Positions 23,724 through 31,715 of a stretch of DNA of 64,000 nt are shown here, in pieces. Where the stretch lies: the NCBI RefSeq assembly GCF_004345725.1, contig NZ_SLXG01000001.1, positions 124,001 through 188,000 on the forward strand, read 5' to 3'. The notes under the pieces are model-generated. The model saw only the letters and a program-made list of their open reading frames with translations. It ran no database searches and was not told where the DNA came from. Source of the DNA: Crenobacter luteus. Its GTDB lineage: Bacteria; Pseudomonadota; Gammaproteobacteria; Burkholderiales; Chromobacteriaceae. The translations under genes and the position numbers were made by a program. Numbering within the stretch: position 1 is the stretch's first letter; the number at the start of each line of letters is the position of its first letter.

Positions 23724-25100
23724 ATGAGCATGATCCACAACGCGCTGTCCGGCGCGCTGGCCGCCCAGGCCGCGCTCGGCACGGCCAGCCAGAACTTGTC
23801 CAACGCGATGACGCCCGGCTACTCGCGCCAGGGCGTCGTGCTGTCGACGCGCGGCCCCTCGCCGGGCGGCGGCCGCCTCGCCGTCGGCAGCGGCGTCGAC
23901 GTGAGCGCGATCCGCCGCTTCAGCGACGACTACAAGAACCTGCAGCTGTGGCAGGCGGCGTCGAGCCGGGGCGAGATGGCGGCGGCGCAGCCCTATTACG
24001 CGCAGCTCGAGCGGGTGATGGGCAGCGGCGGCACCAGCCTGTCCGCCGGCCTCGACGCCTTCTACGCGGCGCTGAACGCGGCCAGCGTCGAGCCGACCTC
24101 GGTGCCGCTGCGCCAGCAGATCATCAGCGAGGCCGACGCGCTCGCGCGCCGCTTCAACAGCCTGGATCGCGTCTACGCCTCGCAGCAGGCGGCGATCAAC
24201 GAGCAGCGCGGCGCGACGCTGCAGCAGATCAACACGCTGACGCGCACGATCGCCGAGTTGAACGGCAAGGTCGCCGCCGCCGAGGCCGGCGGCCTCAACG
24301 TCTCCGGCCTGCTGGACGAGCGCGACCGGCAGATCGACGCGTTGGCCGAGCTGGTCGACGTGCGCGTCACCGGCCAGCCGGACGGCGGCAAGACCGTCGC
24401 GCTGCCCGGCGGCCAGCCTTTGGTCGTCGGCGACGCCGCCGCGACGCTGGCGGCCAAGACGCTGCCGGACGGCTCGCAGGCGCTGACGCTGGCCTTCGCC
24501 AAGGAAAGCTTCACGCTGCCGAACGACAGGGTCGGCGGCCAGCTCGGCGGGCTGAACGCCTACGAGCAGCAGGTGCTGCGGCCGATGAAGGCCTCGGTCG
24601 CGACCTTGGCCGAGGAGCTGGCCGGCCGCGTCAACGCGGTGCTGGGCACGGGCTTCGCGCTCGACGGGACGGCGGGCGGCGCATTGTTCGTGTTCGACGC
24701 CGCCGCGGCCGACGGCATGCTCAGGGTGTCCGGCGTCAAGGCCGAAGCGCTCGGCCTGTCCGGCGACCCGGACAAGCCGGGCAACAACGACAGGCTGCTC
24801 GAACTGATCGACCTCAAGAACCAGACCGTCGCGCTCGGCCCGCTCGGCACCGTGACGCTCGGCGACGCCTACGCGCAGCTAGCCGGCCGGCTGGCCATCC
24901 TGAGCGCGCAGAACCAGGCCGGCCTCGACACCGCCGAGACGGTGCGCGTCGAGGCCGAGCAGAACTGGCAGTCGACCAGCGGCGTCAACCGCGACGAGGA
25001 GGCGATCAAGCTCGTCGAGTTCCAGAAAATGTACCAGGCGAACATGAAGGTGATCGCCATCGCCAACGCGCTGTTCGACAGCACGCTGGCGGCGTTCTGA
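23724..25100 (+). CDS. flgK: Flagellar hook-associated protein 1, FlgK
   Basis: This 458-residue hook-filament junction protein has the N-terminal signature AQAALGTASQNLSNAMTPGY (about residues 14-33), a central coiled region, and the C-terminal run EEAIKLVEFQKMYQANMKVI. The length is at the low end for FlgK, as in lateral systems. The ATG at 23724 is assigned although the ribosome site is weak. Two motif copies (24342 and 24606) encode Leu-Ala-Glu. Confidence 0.94.
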   Translation: MSMIHNALSGALAAQAALGTASQNLSNAMTPGYSRQGVVLSTRGPSPGGGRLAVGSGVDVSAIRRFSDDYKNLQLWQAASSRGEMAAAQPYYAQLERVMGSGGTSLSAGLDAFYAALNAASVEPTSVPLRQQIISEADALARRFNSLDRVYASQQAAINEQRGATLQQINTLTRTIAELNGKVAAAEAGGLNVSGLLDERDRQIDALAELVDVRVTGQPDGGKTVALPGGQPLVVGDAAATLAAKTLPDGSQALTLAFAKESFTLPNDRVGGQLGGLNAYEQQVLRPMKASVATLAEELAGRVNAVLGTGFALDGTAGGALFVFDAAAADGMLRVSGVKAEALGLSGDPDKPGNNDRLLELIDLKNQTVALGPLGTVTLGDAYAQLAGRLAILSAQNQAGLDTAETVRVEAEQNWQSTSGVNRDEEAIKLVEFQKMYQANMKVIAIANALFDSTLAAF

Positions 25101-25110
25101 GGAGGGTGCG

Positions 25111-26022
25111 ATGCGCATCGCCAGCAACCAGTACCAGGCGGCCATGAGCGCCGCCCTGCAGAAAGGCAACACCCGCCTGTCCGAACTGATGCAGCAGATG
25201 TCGTCGGGGGAGCGGCTGCTGGTCGCCTCCGACGACCCGATCGCCAGCATCCGGCTGCTGCGGCTCGAACGCGAGGAGGCGGCGCTCGCGCAGTACCGCG
25301 ACAACATCGGCGCGCTGCGTTCGCGACTGTCGATGAACGAGTCCTATCTGGACGGGATGAGTCGCGACGTGCTGGCCGCGCGCGACCTGCTCGTCTGGGC
25401 GGCCGACGGCGGCAACACCGCCGACGACCTCAGGGCGATGTCGAGCTCGCTCGCCCACCTGCGCGACAGCCTGTTCTACTCGGCCAACAGCCGCGACCAG
25501 GAGGGCCGCTACCTGTTCTCCGGCACCGCCAGCAACGCGGCGGCGCTGCTTTACGACGCCGGCGCGCCGGCCGGCGCGCGCTACGACTTCGGCGGCAACA
25601 CCGAACGCCAGCCGGTGGTGGTCGGCCACGGCGTCACCCAGCCGTCCAACGTCACCCTCGAGGACCTGCCGGCGTTCCTGAACCAGCTCGACGCGGTCGT
25701 CGCCACGCTCGGCGACGCGGCGCTCGATCCGTCCGACCCGGCGGTCGGCCAGACCGTGCGCGACGCGCTGACCGCCGCCGACGTCGCGCTGGCGCGGCTT
25801 AGCGGCCGGATCGCCGAACTGGGCGGCGCGCAGAACACGCTGTCGATGCTGGCCAACAACCACGAGCACGTCAGCCTCGCCAACCAGCAGAGCCTGATCG
25901 ACTTCGGCAAGCTCGACTACGCCGAGGCGTCGATCGAGCTGAACGGCTACCTGCAGGCGCTGCAAGCCAGCCAGAAGGCTTACGGCCGGGTGAGCGCGCT
26001 GACGCTGTTCGACGTGATCTGA
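25111..26022 (+). CDS. flgL: Flagellar hook-associated protein 3, FlgL
   Basis: This 303-residue junction protein sits between FlgK and flagellin. The N-terminal flagellin-like helices are visible (LSELMQQMSSGERLLVASDD near residues 30-49), as is the FlgL/flagellin C-terminus ending AYGRVSALTLFDVI. The ATG at 25111 follows GAGGAGGG. FlgN (15239) is the expected export chaperone. Confidence 0.93.
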   Translation: MRIASNQYQAAMSAALQKGNTRLSELMQQMSSGERLLVASDDPIASIRLLRLEREEAALAQYRDNIGALRSRLSMNESYLDGMSRDVLAARDLLVWAADGGNTADDLRAMSSSLAHLRDSLFYSANSRDQEGRYLFSGTASNAAALLYDAGAPAGARYDFGGNTERQPVVVGHGVTQPSNVTLEDLPAFLNQLDAVVATLGDAALDPSDPAVGQTVRDALTAADVALARLSGRIAELGGAQNTLSMLANNHEHVSLANQQSLIDFGKLDYAEASIELNGYLQALQASQKAYGRVSALTLFDVI

Positions 26023-26036
26023 GGGGGCGAGGCACG

Positions 26037-27056
26037 ATGGACGCCCTGATCAAGCCCCTGGATACGACGCCGGCCGGCACGCAGCGCAAGGCCGGCGTCG
26101 CCGCGCCGGCCCGTCTGGCCGAGTCCGGCGAGCCGGCCGCGCGCCGCGCGCCCGAGTTCCGCGCCATCGGCGGCTGGCGCTACAGCAGCCAGCTCGGCGA
26201 ACAGCTGACCGCCGCGCAGCGCGCCCACGACTACGTCGACGGCCTCGTCAAGCAGCTCGAGACGCTGAAGGGCGAGCTCAGCCGCGGGCTGACGCAACGC
26301 CGCGTCGACGCCGACGGCCTCAAGGCCGGCGTCGACGCCTTCGCCGAGCGCCTCGGCCAACGTCACGCCAGTACCGGCGGCAGCCTGGACGGCGCGTGGC
26401 GCTTCCGGCTCGCCGGCGACGCCCGCCAGGCGTTCACCGTGCGCGGCATGGAGCTGGCGTCGCTGACCGGCGGCGACGTCGAGACGCTGGCGCTGTTCGC
26501 CGGCGAGCGCGGCACGGCGGCGCTGACCGTGCAGGTCGGCGGCGGCCTCGGCGAGGCAGAGGTGCTGCGTCGCTTCAACCGCGCGCTGGCGCCGGCCGGC
26601 GTGCGCGTCGACGCCGACGACGCCGGCCGCCTGCGCTTCTCGGTCGACGAGGCGGCCTGGCCGGCGCTCGCCGAGCGGCTGGCGATTCGCGGCGGCGGCA
26701 TCCGCTTTCCGTCCGGCCAGCCGCAGCGACTGCGCGCCGAGCCGGAAGCGGAGGCGCTGCGCCCCGGCGAATGGCGCGTCGCCGACCATTCCGACGTCAG
26801 GCAGACACTGCAGCGCGTGGTGCAGGCGCTCGCGCAATTGCAGCAGACGCAGCAGGCGATCAGCCGTGCGATGGAGGAAACGCGCGCGTCGATCGCCAAG
26901 CTGTCGCACGGCGACGAGCGCGTCTGGGCCGAAGGCTTCGTCGCCGACTTCAACGCCCGGCTGAACCAGCCGGGTGGCTACGGCGCGCTGTACGAGGTGA
27001 TGCCGGCGCTGATCGGCGTCAGCCGCTACCGGGTGGTGTCGCTGCTGGCGCTCTGA
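26037..27056 (+). CDS. Probable hook-associated LafW-like protein
   Basis: This 339-residue protein lies 14 bp after flgL with a good ribosome site, where lateral systems encode LafW, a poorly studied hook-associated protein. Residues 161-206 resemble a flagellin-hook IN motif (TVQVGGG...GVRVDADDAGRLRFSV). Helical segments flank it (about 45-110 and 270-320, the latter with ALAQLQQTQQAISRAMEETR). No signal peptide or membrane helix is visible. The call is by position and motif only; no clear homologue was recognised. The stop codon lies in the perfect palindrome CTGAGCCGGCTCAG (27053-27066), shared with the convergent gene. Confidence 0.6.
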   Translation: MDALIKPLDTTPAGTQRKAGVAAPARLAESGEPAARRAPEFRAIGGWRYSSQLGEQLTAAQRAHDYVDGLVKQLETLKGELSRGLTQRRVDADGLKAGVDAFAERLGQRHASTGGSLDGAWRFRLAGDARQAFTVRGMELASLTGGDVETLALFAGERGTAALTVQVGGGLGEAEVLRRFNRALAPAGVRVDADDAGRLRFSVDEAAWPALAERLAIRGGGIRFPSGQPQRLRAEPEAEALRPGEWRVADHSDVRQTLQRVVQALAQLQQTQQAISRAMEETRASIAKLSHGDERVWAEGFVADFNARLNQPGGYGALYEVMPALIGVSRYRVVSLLAL

Positions 27057-27062
27057 GCCGGC

Positions 27063-27290
27063 TCAGACCAGCGGCCGGCAGCGCCAGCGCGCGAGTTCGA
27101 CCGGGATGCCGAGGTCGCGCGGGTCGCCGAACGGCGGCCACGACGAGCGGCCCTCGGCCAGCGCGCGCGCCGCCTGCTCGGGGCTGGGGTAGGCGCCGAG
27201 CGCCTCGCCCTCGTGCATGATGTGGTAGGCACCGTCGAGCGGCACGATGTCGAAGGGGCCGAAGGGGGTGTCGTAGCTCCAGCATTTCAT
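27063..27290 (-). CDS. Small conserved-looking hypothetical protein
   Basis: This short acidic protein (75 residues) begins MKCWSYDTPFGPFDIVPLDG and contains AARALAEGRSSWPPFGDP. It has no signal peptide and no recognised domain. A GAAGGAGA ribosome site lies just upstream of the ATG at 27290, and codon use fits the neighbours, so it looks like a real gene. It converges with the LafW-like gene. Function unknown. Confidence 0.65.
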   Translation of the reverse strand: MKCWSYDTPFGPFDIVPLDGAYHIMHEGEALGAYPSPEQAARALAEGRSSWPPFGDPRDLGIPVELARWRCRPLV

Positions 27291-27398
27291 GATCCGTTCT
27301 CCTTCCTGTGATGGTAGACCGCGCTTCGCGGCCTTGATGCCGTCGTAGCCGGCCGCCTAAGCTTGGGGCTGAGCCGCACCGCCGTGAGGACCCGCCGC

Positions 27399-27917
27399 AT
27401 GGATTCGCGCCTGCTCGCGCTCAACGCCGACATCACCACGCTCGCCATCGACGCCATCGTCAACGCCGCCAGACCGAGCCTGCTCGGTGGCGGCGGCGTC
27501 GACGGCGCGATCCACCGCGCGGCCGGGCCCGAGCTGCTGGCCGCCTGCCGGCGGCTCGGCGGTTGCGAGCCCGGCGACGCCAAGCTCACGCCGGGCTTCG
27601 CCCTGCCGGCGCGCTACGTGATCCATACCGTCGGTCCCGTCTGGCGCGGCGGCGGCCACGGCGAGGCCGCGCTGCTGGCGTCGTGCTACCGGCGCGCGCT
27701 GTTTGTCGCCGCCGACCGGCGGCTTGCGTCCGTCGCCTTCCCGTGCATCTCCACCGGCGCCTACGGCTACCCCTTCGACGCGGCCGCGCGCCTCGCGGTC
27801 GACACCGTCGCCGAAACGCTCGCGCTGCTGCCCGAGATCGAACGGGTGCTGTTCGTCTGCCACGCCGAGCGCGACCTCGCCGTCTACCGGCGCCTGCTCG
27901 CCGGGCGGCCGCTGTAG
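27399..27917 (+). CDS. Macrodomain protein (YmdB-type O-acetyl-ADP-ribose deacetylase), altered active site
   Basis: This 172-residue protein aligns over its whole length with E. coli YmdB, with [20 protein letters not shown] (about residues 28-47) and [20 protein letters not shown]. YmdB-type enzymes hydrolyse O-acetyl-ADP-ribose. The ligand loop reads [12 protein letters not shown] where active relatives read NAANPSL; the second Asn, needed for activity in YmdB, is Arg here and encoded by AGA, a rare codon in this genome. The catalytic Asp in GGVDG is kept. It may bind rather than cleave its ligand. The ATG at 27399 is preferred over an in-frame start 36 bases upstream. Confidence 0.88.
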   Translation: MDSRLLALNADITTLAIDAIVNAARPSLLGGGGVDGAIHRAAGPELLAACRRLGGCEPGDAKLTPGFALPARYVIHTVGPVWRGGGHGEAALLASCYRRALFVAADRRLASVAFPCISTGAYGYPFDAAARLAVDTVAETLALLPEIERVLFVCHAERDLAVYRRLLAGRPL

Positions 27918-28414
27918 TTTCTGCGGGGACAGGGCCGCTCGGGCCGGTGCTGGCCCGCTGCGCCGGCGCCGGCTGCGGCGGATGTGGCGAGGGTTTTCCC
28001 TGATTACTGGCGCTTTCGTGTGACTGCTATGGTGCGGCGCCACAGGCTCGGCCAACGTTCACCCTTTAGTCGCGTGGGCCGGACCGGTCGCATCGGCGTG
28101 ATGCCCGATGCGCAGAAGGTCGGTCGCGGCCACCCCGCGCCCCTTCCACCCATGCCCGCCGCGAGGCGGGCATCTGCGTTTCAGGCCCGATGCGGGCGCG
28201 CCCCGGCTTCCCACCCCGAATCCGGCCGGCGCGGCCGCGTCGCCTGCGCCCACCCCGCGCAGCGACGGTTTACCGTCGCCAACGCTTTGCCGACGACCGC
28301 GGCGACCCGCCGCCGTCGTCCACCGAGTCCACGGCGGACCATCGTCCGCCGTGAAAGGCGCTGCCCCTACCCGGAGCGGCGCCTTACGTTTTCGTTTGAC
28401 AGGAAAGTTGTGCA
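27918..28414 (+). other. Hairpin-rich intergenic region upstream of the NSS transporter
   Basis: These roughly 500 bp have no convincing gene. They hold one CTCGGCCAA motif copy (28047) and several perfect hairpins. ATGCCCGCC/GGCGGGCAT has a GCGA loop (28152-28173). GCGACGGT/ACCGTCGC spans 28262-28279. CACGGCGGAC/GTCCGCCGTG has a CATC loop (28330-28353). AAGGCGC (28355-28361) pairs with GCGCCTT (28379-28385). A direct repeat CACCCCGCGC occurs near 28131 and 28252. The last hairpins probably lie in the transporter leader. No known riboswitch was recognised. Confidence 0.45.
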
Positions 28415-29737
28415 ATGGCGCGTTCACAATGGGGCTCCCGCCTCGGTTTCATTCTCGCGGCAGCCGGATCGGCGATCGGTCTGGGTGCCATCTGGAAATT
28501 TCCCTACGTCGCCGCCACCAACGGCGGCGGTGCCTTCCTGCTGGTGTATCTGGCGATCTGCCTGACGCTGGGCCTGACGCTGATGGTGTCGGAAATGGCG
28601 CTCGGCCGCGCCAGCGGCCAGAGTGCGGCCGGTGCTTTTCGCACGCTCAAGGGCGGTGTCTGGCCGGCGGTCGGCTACATCGGCGTGCTGGTGTGCTTCC
28701 TGATCTACTCCTTCTACAGCGTCGTTGGCGGCTGGACCCTCGCCTACATCGCGAAGTCTGTCGAAGGCTCGATCCTGACCTCCGACCCCAAGGTACTCGG
28801 CGGCATTTTCGAGTCCTTCGTCGCCGATCCGCTGCAGCCCCTGTGGTTCCACGCCGGCTTTGCCGCCATCACGCTGGCGGTGGTGATCGGCGGCGTGCAG
28901 AAGGGCATCGAGAACCTGTCGAAGTTCCTGATGCCGGCGCTGTTCGTGCTGATGCTGATCCTGATCGGCCGCGCGCTGACCTTGCCCGGCGCCGTCGACG
29001 GCATGCTGTACTTCGTCACGCCCGATTTCTCGAAGCTGACCGGCGCGATGGTGGTCGACGCGATGGGCCTGGCCTTCTTCTCGCTGTCGCTGGGCATGGG
29101 CATCATGATCACCTACGGCTCCTACGTCGAAAAAGGCACCAGCCTGATGGGCTCGGCCTTGTGGGTGATCGCGCTGACCACCGCGACCTGCTTTCTCGCC
29201 GGGCTGATGGTGCTGCCGGCGGTGTTCGCCTTCGGCTTCGACCCGTCGGCCGGCCCGGGGCTGACCTTCATCACCATGCCGGCGGTGTTCGCGCAGATGC
29301 CGATGGGCCAGTTGTTCGCGGTGCTGTTCTTCTTCCTCTTGCTGGTCGCCGCGCTGACCTCGTCGGTGTCGCTGCTCGAGGTCGTCGTCAGCTTCCTGAT
29401 CGACGAATTCAAGACCGGGCGCCAGTTCTCGGCGATCCTGATGTCGGTGCTGATCTTCCTGGTCGGCATCCCGGCCTCGCTGTCGCTGGGCGTCTGGAAG
29501 GAGCACACGCTGTTCGGCAAGGGCGTCTTCGACCTGATGGACTACGCGACCTCCAACCTGATGATGCCGCTGGGCGAGGTGCTGCTCGCGTTGTTCGTCG
29601 GCTGGAAGGTGTGGCCGACGGTCGCCGCGCAGCTGTCGCACGGCGACCGCGCGCCGGCCTGGCTGCCGGCGGTGCAGGGCTTCGTGCGCTACGCGGCGCC
29701 GGTGCTGATCGTCTGGATCCTGCTGCACAATCTGTAA
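28415..29737 (+). CDS. Sodium-dependent transporter of the NSS/SNF family
   Basis: This 440-residue integral membrane protein has about eleven or twelve helices. The family hallmark is at the N-terminus (SRLGFILAAAGSAIGLGAIW, about residues 8-27, then KFPYVAATNGGGAFL), forming the sodium and substrate site seen in LeuT. NSS proteins take up amino acids or related amines with sodium; the substrate cannot be predicted from sequence by eye. A strong factor-independent terminator follows. It appears monocistronic. Confidence 0.92.
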   Translation: MARSQWGSRLGFILAAAGSAIGLGAIWKFPYVAATNGGGAFLLVYLAICLTLGLTLMVSEMALGRASGQSAAGAFRTLKGGVWPAVGYIGVLVCFLIYSFYSVVGGWTLAYIAKSVEGSILTSDPKVLGGIFESFVADPLQPLWFHAGFAAITLAVVIGGVQKGIENLSKFLMPALFVLMLILIGRALTLPGAVDGMLYFVTPDFSKLTGAMVVDAMGLAFFSLSLGMGIMITYGSYVEKGTSLMGSALWVIALTTATCFLAGLMVLPAVFAFGFDPSAGPGLTFITMPAVFAQMPMGQLFAVLFFFLLLVAALTSSVSLLEVVVSFLIDEFKTGRQFSAILMSVLIFLVGIPASLSLGVWKEHTLFGKGVFDLMDYATSNLMMPLGEVLLALFVGWKVWPTVAAQLSHGDRAPAWLPAVQGFVRYAAPVLIVWILLHNL

Positions 29738-29766
29738 ACCCGCTCGATTCCGGGTTATCCATCACG

Positions 29767-29793
29767 AACGGCGCGGTTTTCCGCGCCGTTTTT
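29767..29793 (+). terminator. Factor-independent terminator after the NSS transporter
   Basis: The perfect 10-bp stem AACGGCGCGG/CCGCGCCGTT with a TTTT loop (29767-29790) is followed by a short T tract. Confidence 0.85.
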
Positions 29794-29834
29794 GCGTTAA
29801 GCTCGGCCGACCTTGTATGTCAAAGGACTGTCCC

Positions 29835-30833
29835 ATGACCCGACTCTGCGTTCTTTACACCGGCGGCACCATCGGCATGGACCACACGCCCGACGGCCTC
29901 GCGCCGGTGCCGGGCCTGCTGCCACGGCTGATGCAGCGCTTCGCCGACGCCGGCCACGACTTCGACCTGGTCGAATACGCCGAACTGATCGACTCGTCGG
30001 CGATCGCGCCGGCGCACTGGAACCGCATCGTCGACGATCTTGTCGCGCGCTACGACGCCTACGACGGCTTCATCGTCATCCACGGCACCGATACCATGGC
30101 CTACACCGCCAGCGTGCTCGCCTTCGCGCTGCAGCATCTTGCCAAACCGGTAGTGCTGACCGGCTCGCAACTGCCGCTGGTGCACCCGCGCAGCGACGGC
30201 TGGAGCAATCTTGCCGACGCCTTCGAGGCGGCCAGCCAGGCCGACCTGTGCGAGGTGACGATCGCCTTCGACCGCCAGCTGTTGCGCGGCTGCCGCGCGC
30301 GCAAGGTCGACGCGGCGCGCTTTGCCGGCTTCGACAGCCCCAACGCGCCGCCGCTGGCCGAATTCGGCATCGCCGCGCACTGGTATCGCGAACGCTGGCG
30401 CGCGCGCACCGCCGGCGCCTTCGCCGCGACGCGGCTTAGCGAGGCCGCGCGCGTCGCCGCCTTCTTCCTGACGCCGGGCGCCGGCGCGGCGATCGCCGGC
30501 GACAGGTTGGCCGAGGGCGATCTGGCCGGCGCGATCCTGATGAGCTACGGCAACGGCAACGCGCCCGACGAGCCGGCGCTGCTGGACGGCGTGAAGCGGG
30601 CGAGCGAGGCCGGCACGCTGGTGCTGAACCTGACCCAGGTGTTCCGCGGCGCGGTCGAGGTCGGCGCCTACGCGGCCAGCCAGCCGCTGGCGCGCGCCGG
30701 CGCGATCCCGGGCGGCGACCTGACCCCCGAGGCGGCGCTCGCCAAGCTCGCGGTGCTCGCCTCGCAGCCGGGCACGCCCGAGCAAAAACGCGCGGCGCTC
30801 GTCGCCGACTGGGCCGGCGAGTGCACGCGCTAG
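29835..30833 (+). CDS. ansA: L-asparaginase, cytoplasmic type I
   Basis: This 332-residue enzyme hydrolyses asparagine to aspartate and ammonia. Both catalytic threonine motifs are present: LYTGGTIGM (about residues 6-14) and VIHGTDTMAYTASVLAF (about residue 80). There is no signal peptide, which points to the cytoplasmic low-affinity type. The ATG at 29835 is chosen; an in-frame alternative start lies 18 bases upstream. A strong terminator follows. One TTGGCCGAG copy lies at 30507. Confidence 0.88.
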   Translation: MTRLCVLYTGGTIGMDHTPDGLAPVPGLLPRLMQRFADAGHDFDLVEYAELIDSSAIAPAHWNRIVDDLVARYDAYDGFIVIHGTDTMAYTASVLAFALQHLAKPVVLTGSQLPLVHPRSDGWSNLADAFEAASQADLCEVTIAFDRQLLRGCRARKVDAARFAGFDSPNAPPLAEFGIAAHWYRERWRARTAGAFAATRLSEAARVAAFFLTPGAGAAIAGDRLAEGDLAGAILMSYGNGNAPDEPALLDGVKRASEAGTLVLNLTQVFRGAVEVGAYAASQPLARAGAIPGGDLTPEAALAKLAVLASQPGTPEQKRAALVADWAGECTR

Positions 30834-30849
30834 TCGGTGTCCCGAACCT

Positions 30850-30876
30850 GCCCGCCGCCTTCGCGGCGGGCTTTTT
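30850..30876 (+). terminator. Factor-independent terminator after the asparaginase gene
   Basis: The perfect 9-bp stem GCCCGCCGC/GCGGCGGGC with a CTTC loop is followed by TTTTT (30872-30876). Confidence 0.9.
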
Positions 30877-30909
30877 GTTGCGCAAAAAATAGGCGAAAAC
30901 GGAAAGTCC

Positions 30910-31095
30910 GCCTTTTTTCAATGGCTTGGCGCGCTTGTCCACAGCCGGCCCACAGCCTTGTCTACGCCGGCGCGGGATAAGCGCGGGCAACTGCCCGTTT
31001 TTTGAGCGGTCGAAAAAACCGTTGCGGCATCAAGGGTTTGCCGGGGCTTTCCACAGCCGGCCCACATCCTTGTCCTCGCCGCGTGTGAAAAAATC
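30910..31095. repeat. DnaA-box-bearing repeat, cluster A (two units)
   Basis: Two diverged units of about 95 bp lie in tandem, each with the frame T-tract ... CAATG/CATCAA ... CTTGTCCACAG or CTTTCCACAG ... GGCCCACA ... CTTGTC ... GTG(A)n. Unit 1 holds an exact TTGTCCACA (30935-30943), the DnaA box form favoured in GC-rich genomes; unit 2 has a weaker CTTTCCACA (31047-31055). The A/T-rich run CGGTCGAAAAAA lies between them. Related units form cluster B on the other side of the NadR-like gene. Confidence 0.6.
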
Positions 31096-31157
31096 CGGGC
31101 GCTCGTCCCGCCCGCCTTATAATCGTTCCGTTTTCCGTCCCACGCTCGTCCCGCCCC

Positions 31158-31715
31158 ATGTCCAGCCCCGCCGTCACCCGCATCGCCCTCGTCGGGCCGG
31201 AGTCCTGCGGCAAGAGCACCCTGGCCGGGGCGCTGGGCGACCAGCTCGCCGGCGCCGGCCTGCCGGTCGCGCGCGTCGACGAATACGCGCGTCGCTACTA
31301 CGCGAGCCGGCCGTACCGGCCGACGCTCGCCGACGTCGAGGCGATCGCCGCCGGCCAGCTCGCCGCCGAGGCGGCCGCCATCGCGCAGGGCGCGCGGCTG
31401 CTGATTTGCGACAGCACGGTGCTGACCTGCGTGATCTGGGCCGAGGTCGCCTTCGGGCGCGCCAGCCGCGTGCTCGCCGCGCTGAACCGGCCGCGCGACT
31501 ACGCGCTGACGCTGCTGCCGCTGCCCGACCTGCCGTGGACCTACGACCCGCTGCGCAGCCACCCGGACGCGCGCGACATGCTGCTGGCGCGTTACCGCGC
31601 CAGGTTGGCCGAGGCCGGCGTGCCGGTCGCCGAGATCGCGGGGCAGGGCGAGGCGCGCGTCGCGGCTGCGCGGCGTGCCTTGCAAAACCACGGGCTTGCC
31701 CAATTTTTACGCTGA
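31158..31715 (+). CDS. NadR-like nucleoside kinase (AAA_28 ATPase)
   Basis: This 185-residue P-loop protein starts almost directly with the Walker A motif (IALVGPESCGKSTLAGAL, about residues 9-26). A VDEYARRYY motif follows, as in the ribosylnicotinamide kinase domain of NadR. It likely phosphorylates nicotinamide riboside or a related nucleoside in NAD salvage. No HTH or adenylyltransferase domain is attached, unlike E. coli NadR. It is flanked on both sides by DnaA-box repeats, which is unusual. A short hairpin CGGCT-T6-AGCCG follows the stop. Confidence 0.8.
   Translation: MSSPAVTRIALVGPESCGKSTLAGALGDQLAGAGLPVARVDEYARRYYASRPYRPTLADVEAIAAGQLAAEAAAIAQGARLLICDSTVLTCVIWAEVAFGRASRVLAALNRPRDYALTLLPLPDLPWTYDPLRSHPDARDMLLARYRARLAEAGVPVAEIAGQGEARVAAARRALQNHGLAQFLR

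Noticed and set aside
27918-28414. Glycine-type or other known riboswitch before the NSS transporter
   Set aside because: None of the conserved riboswitch cores I know could be found; only simple hairpins are visible.
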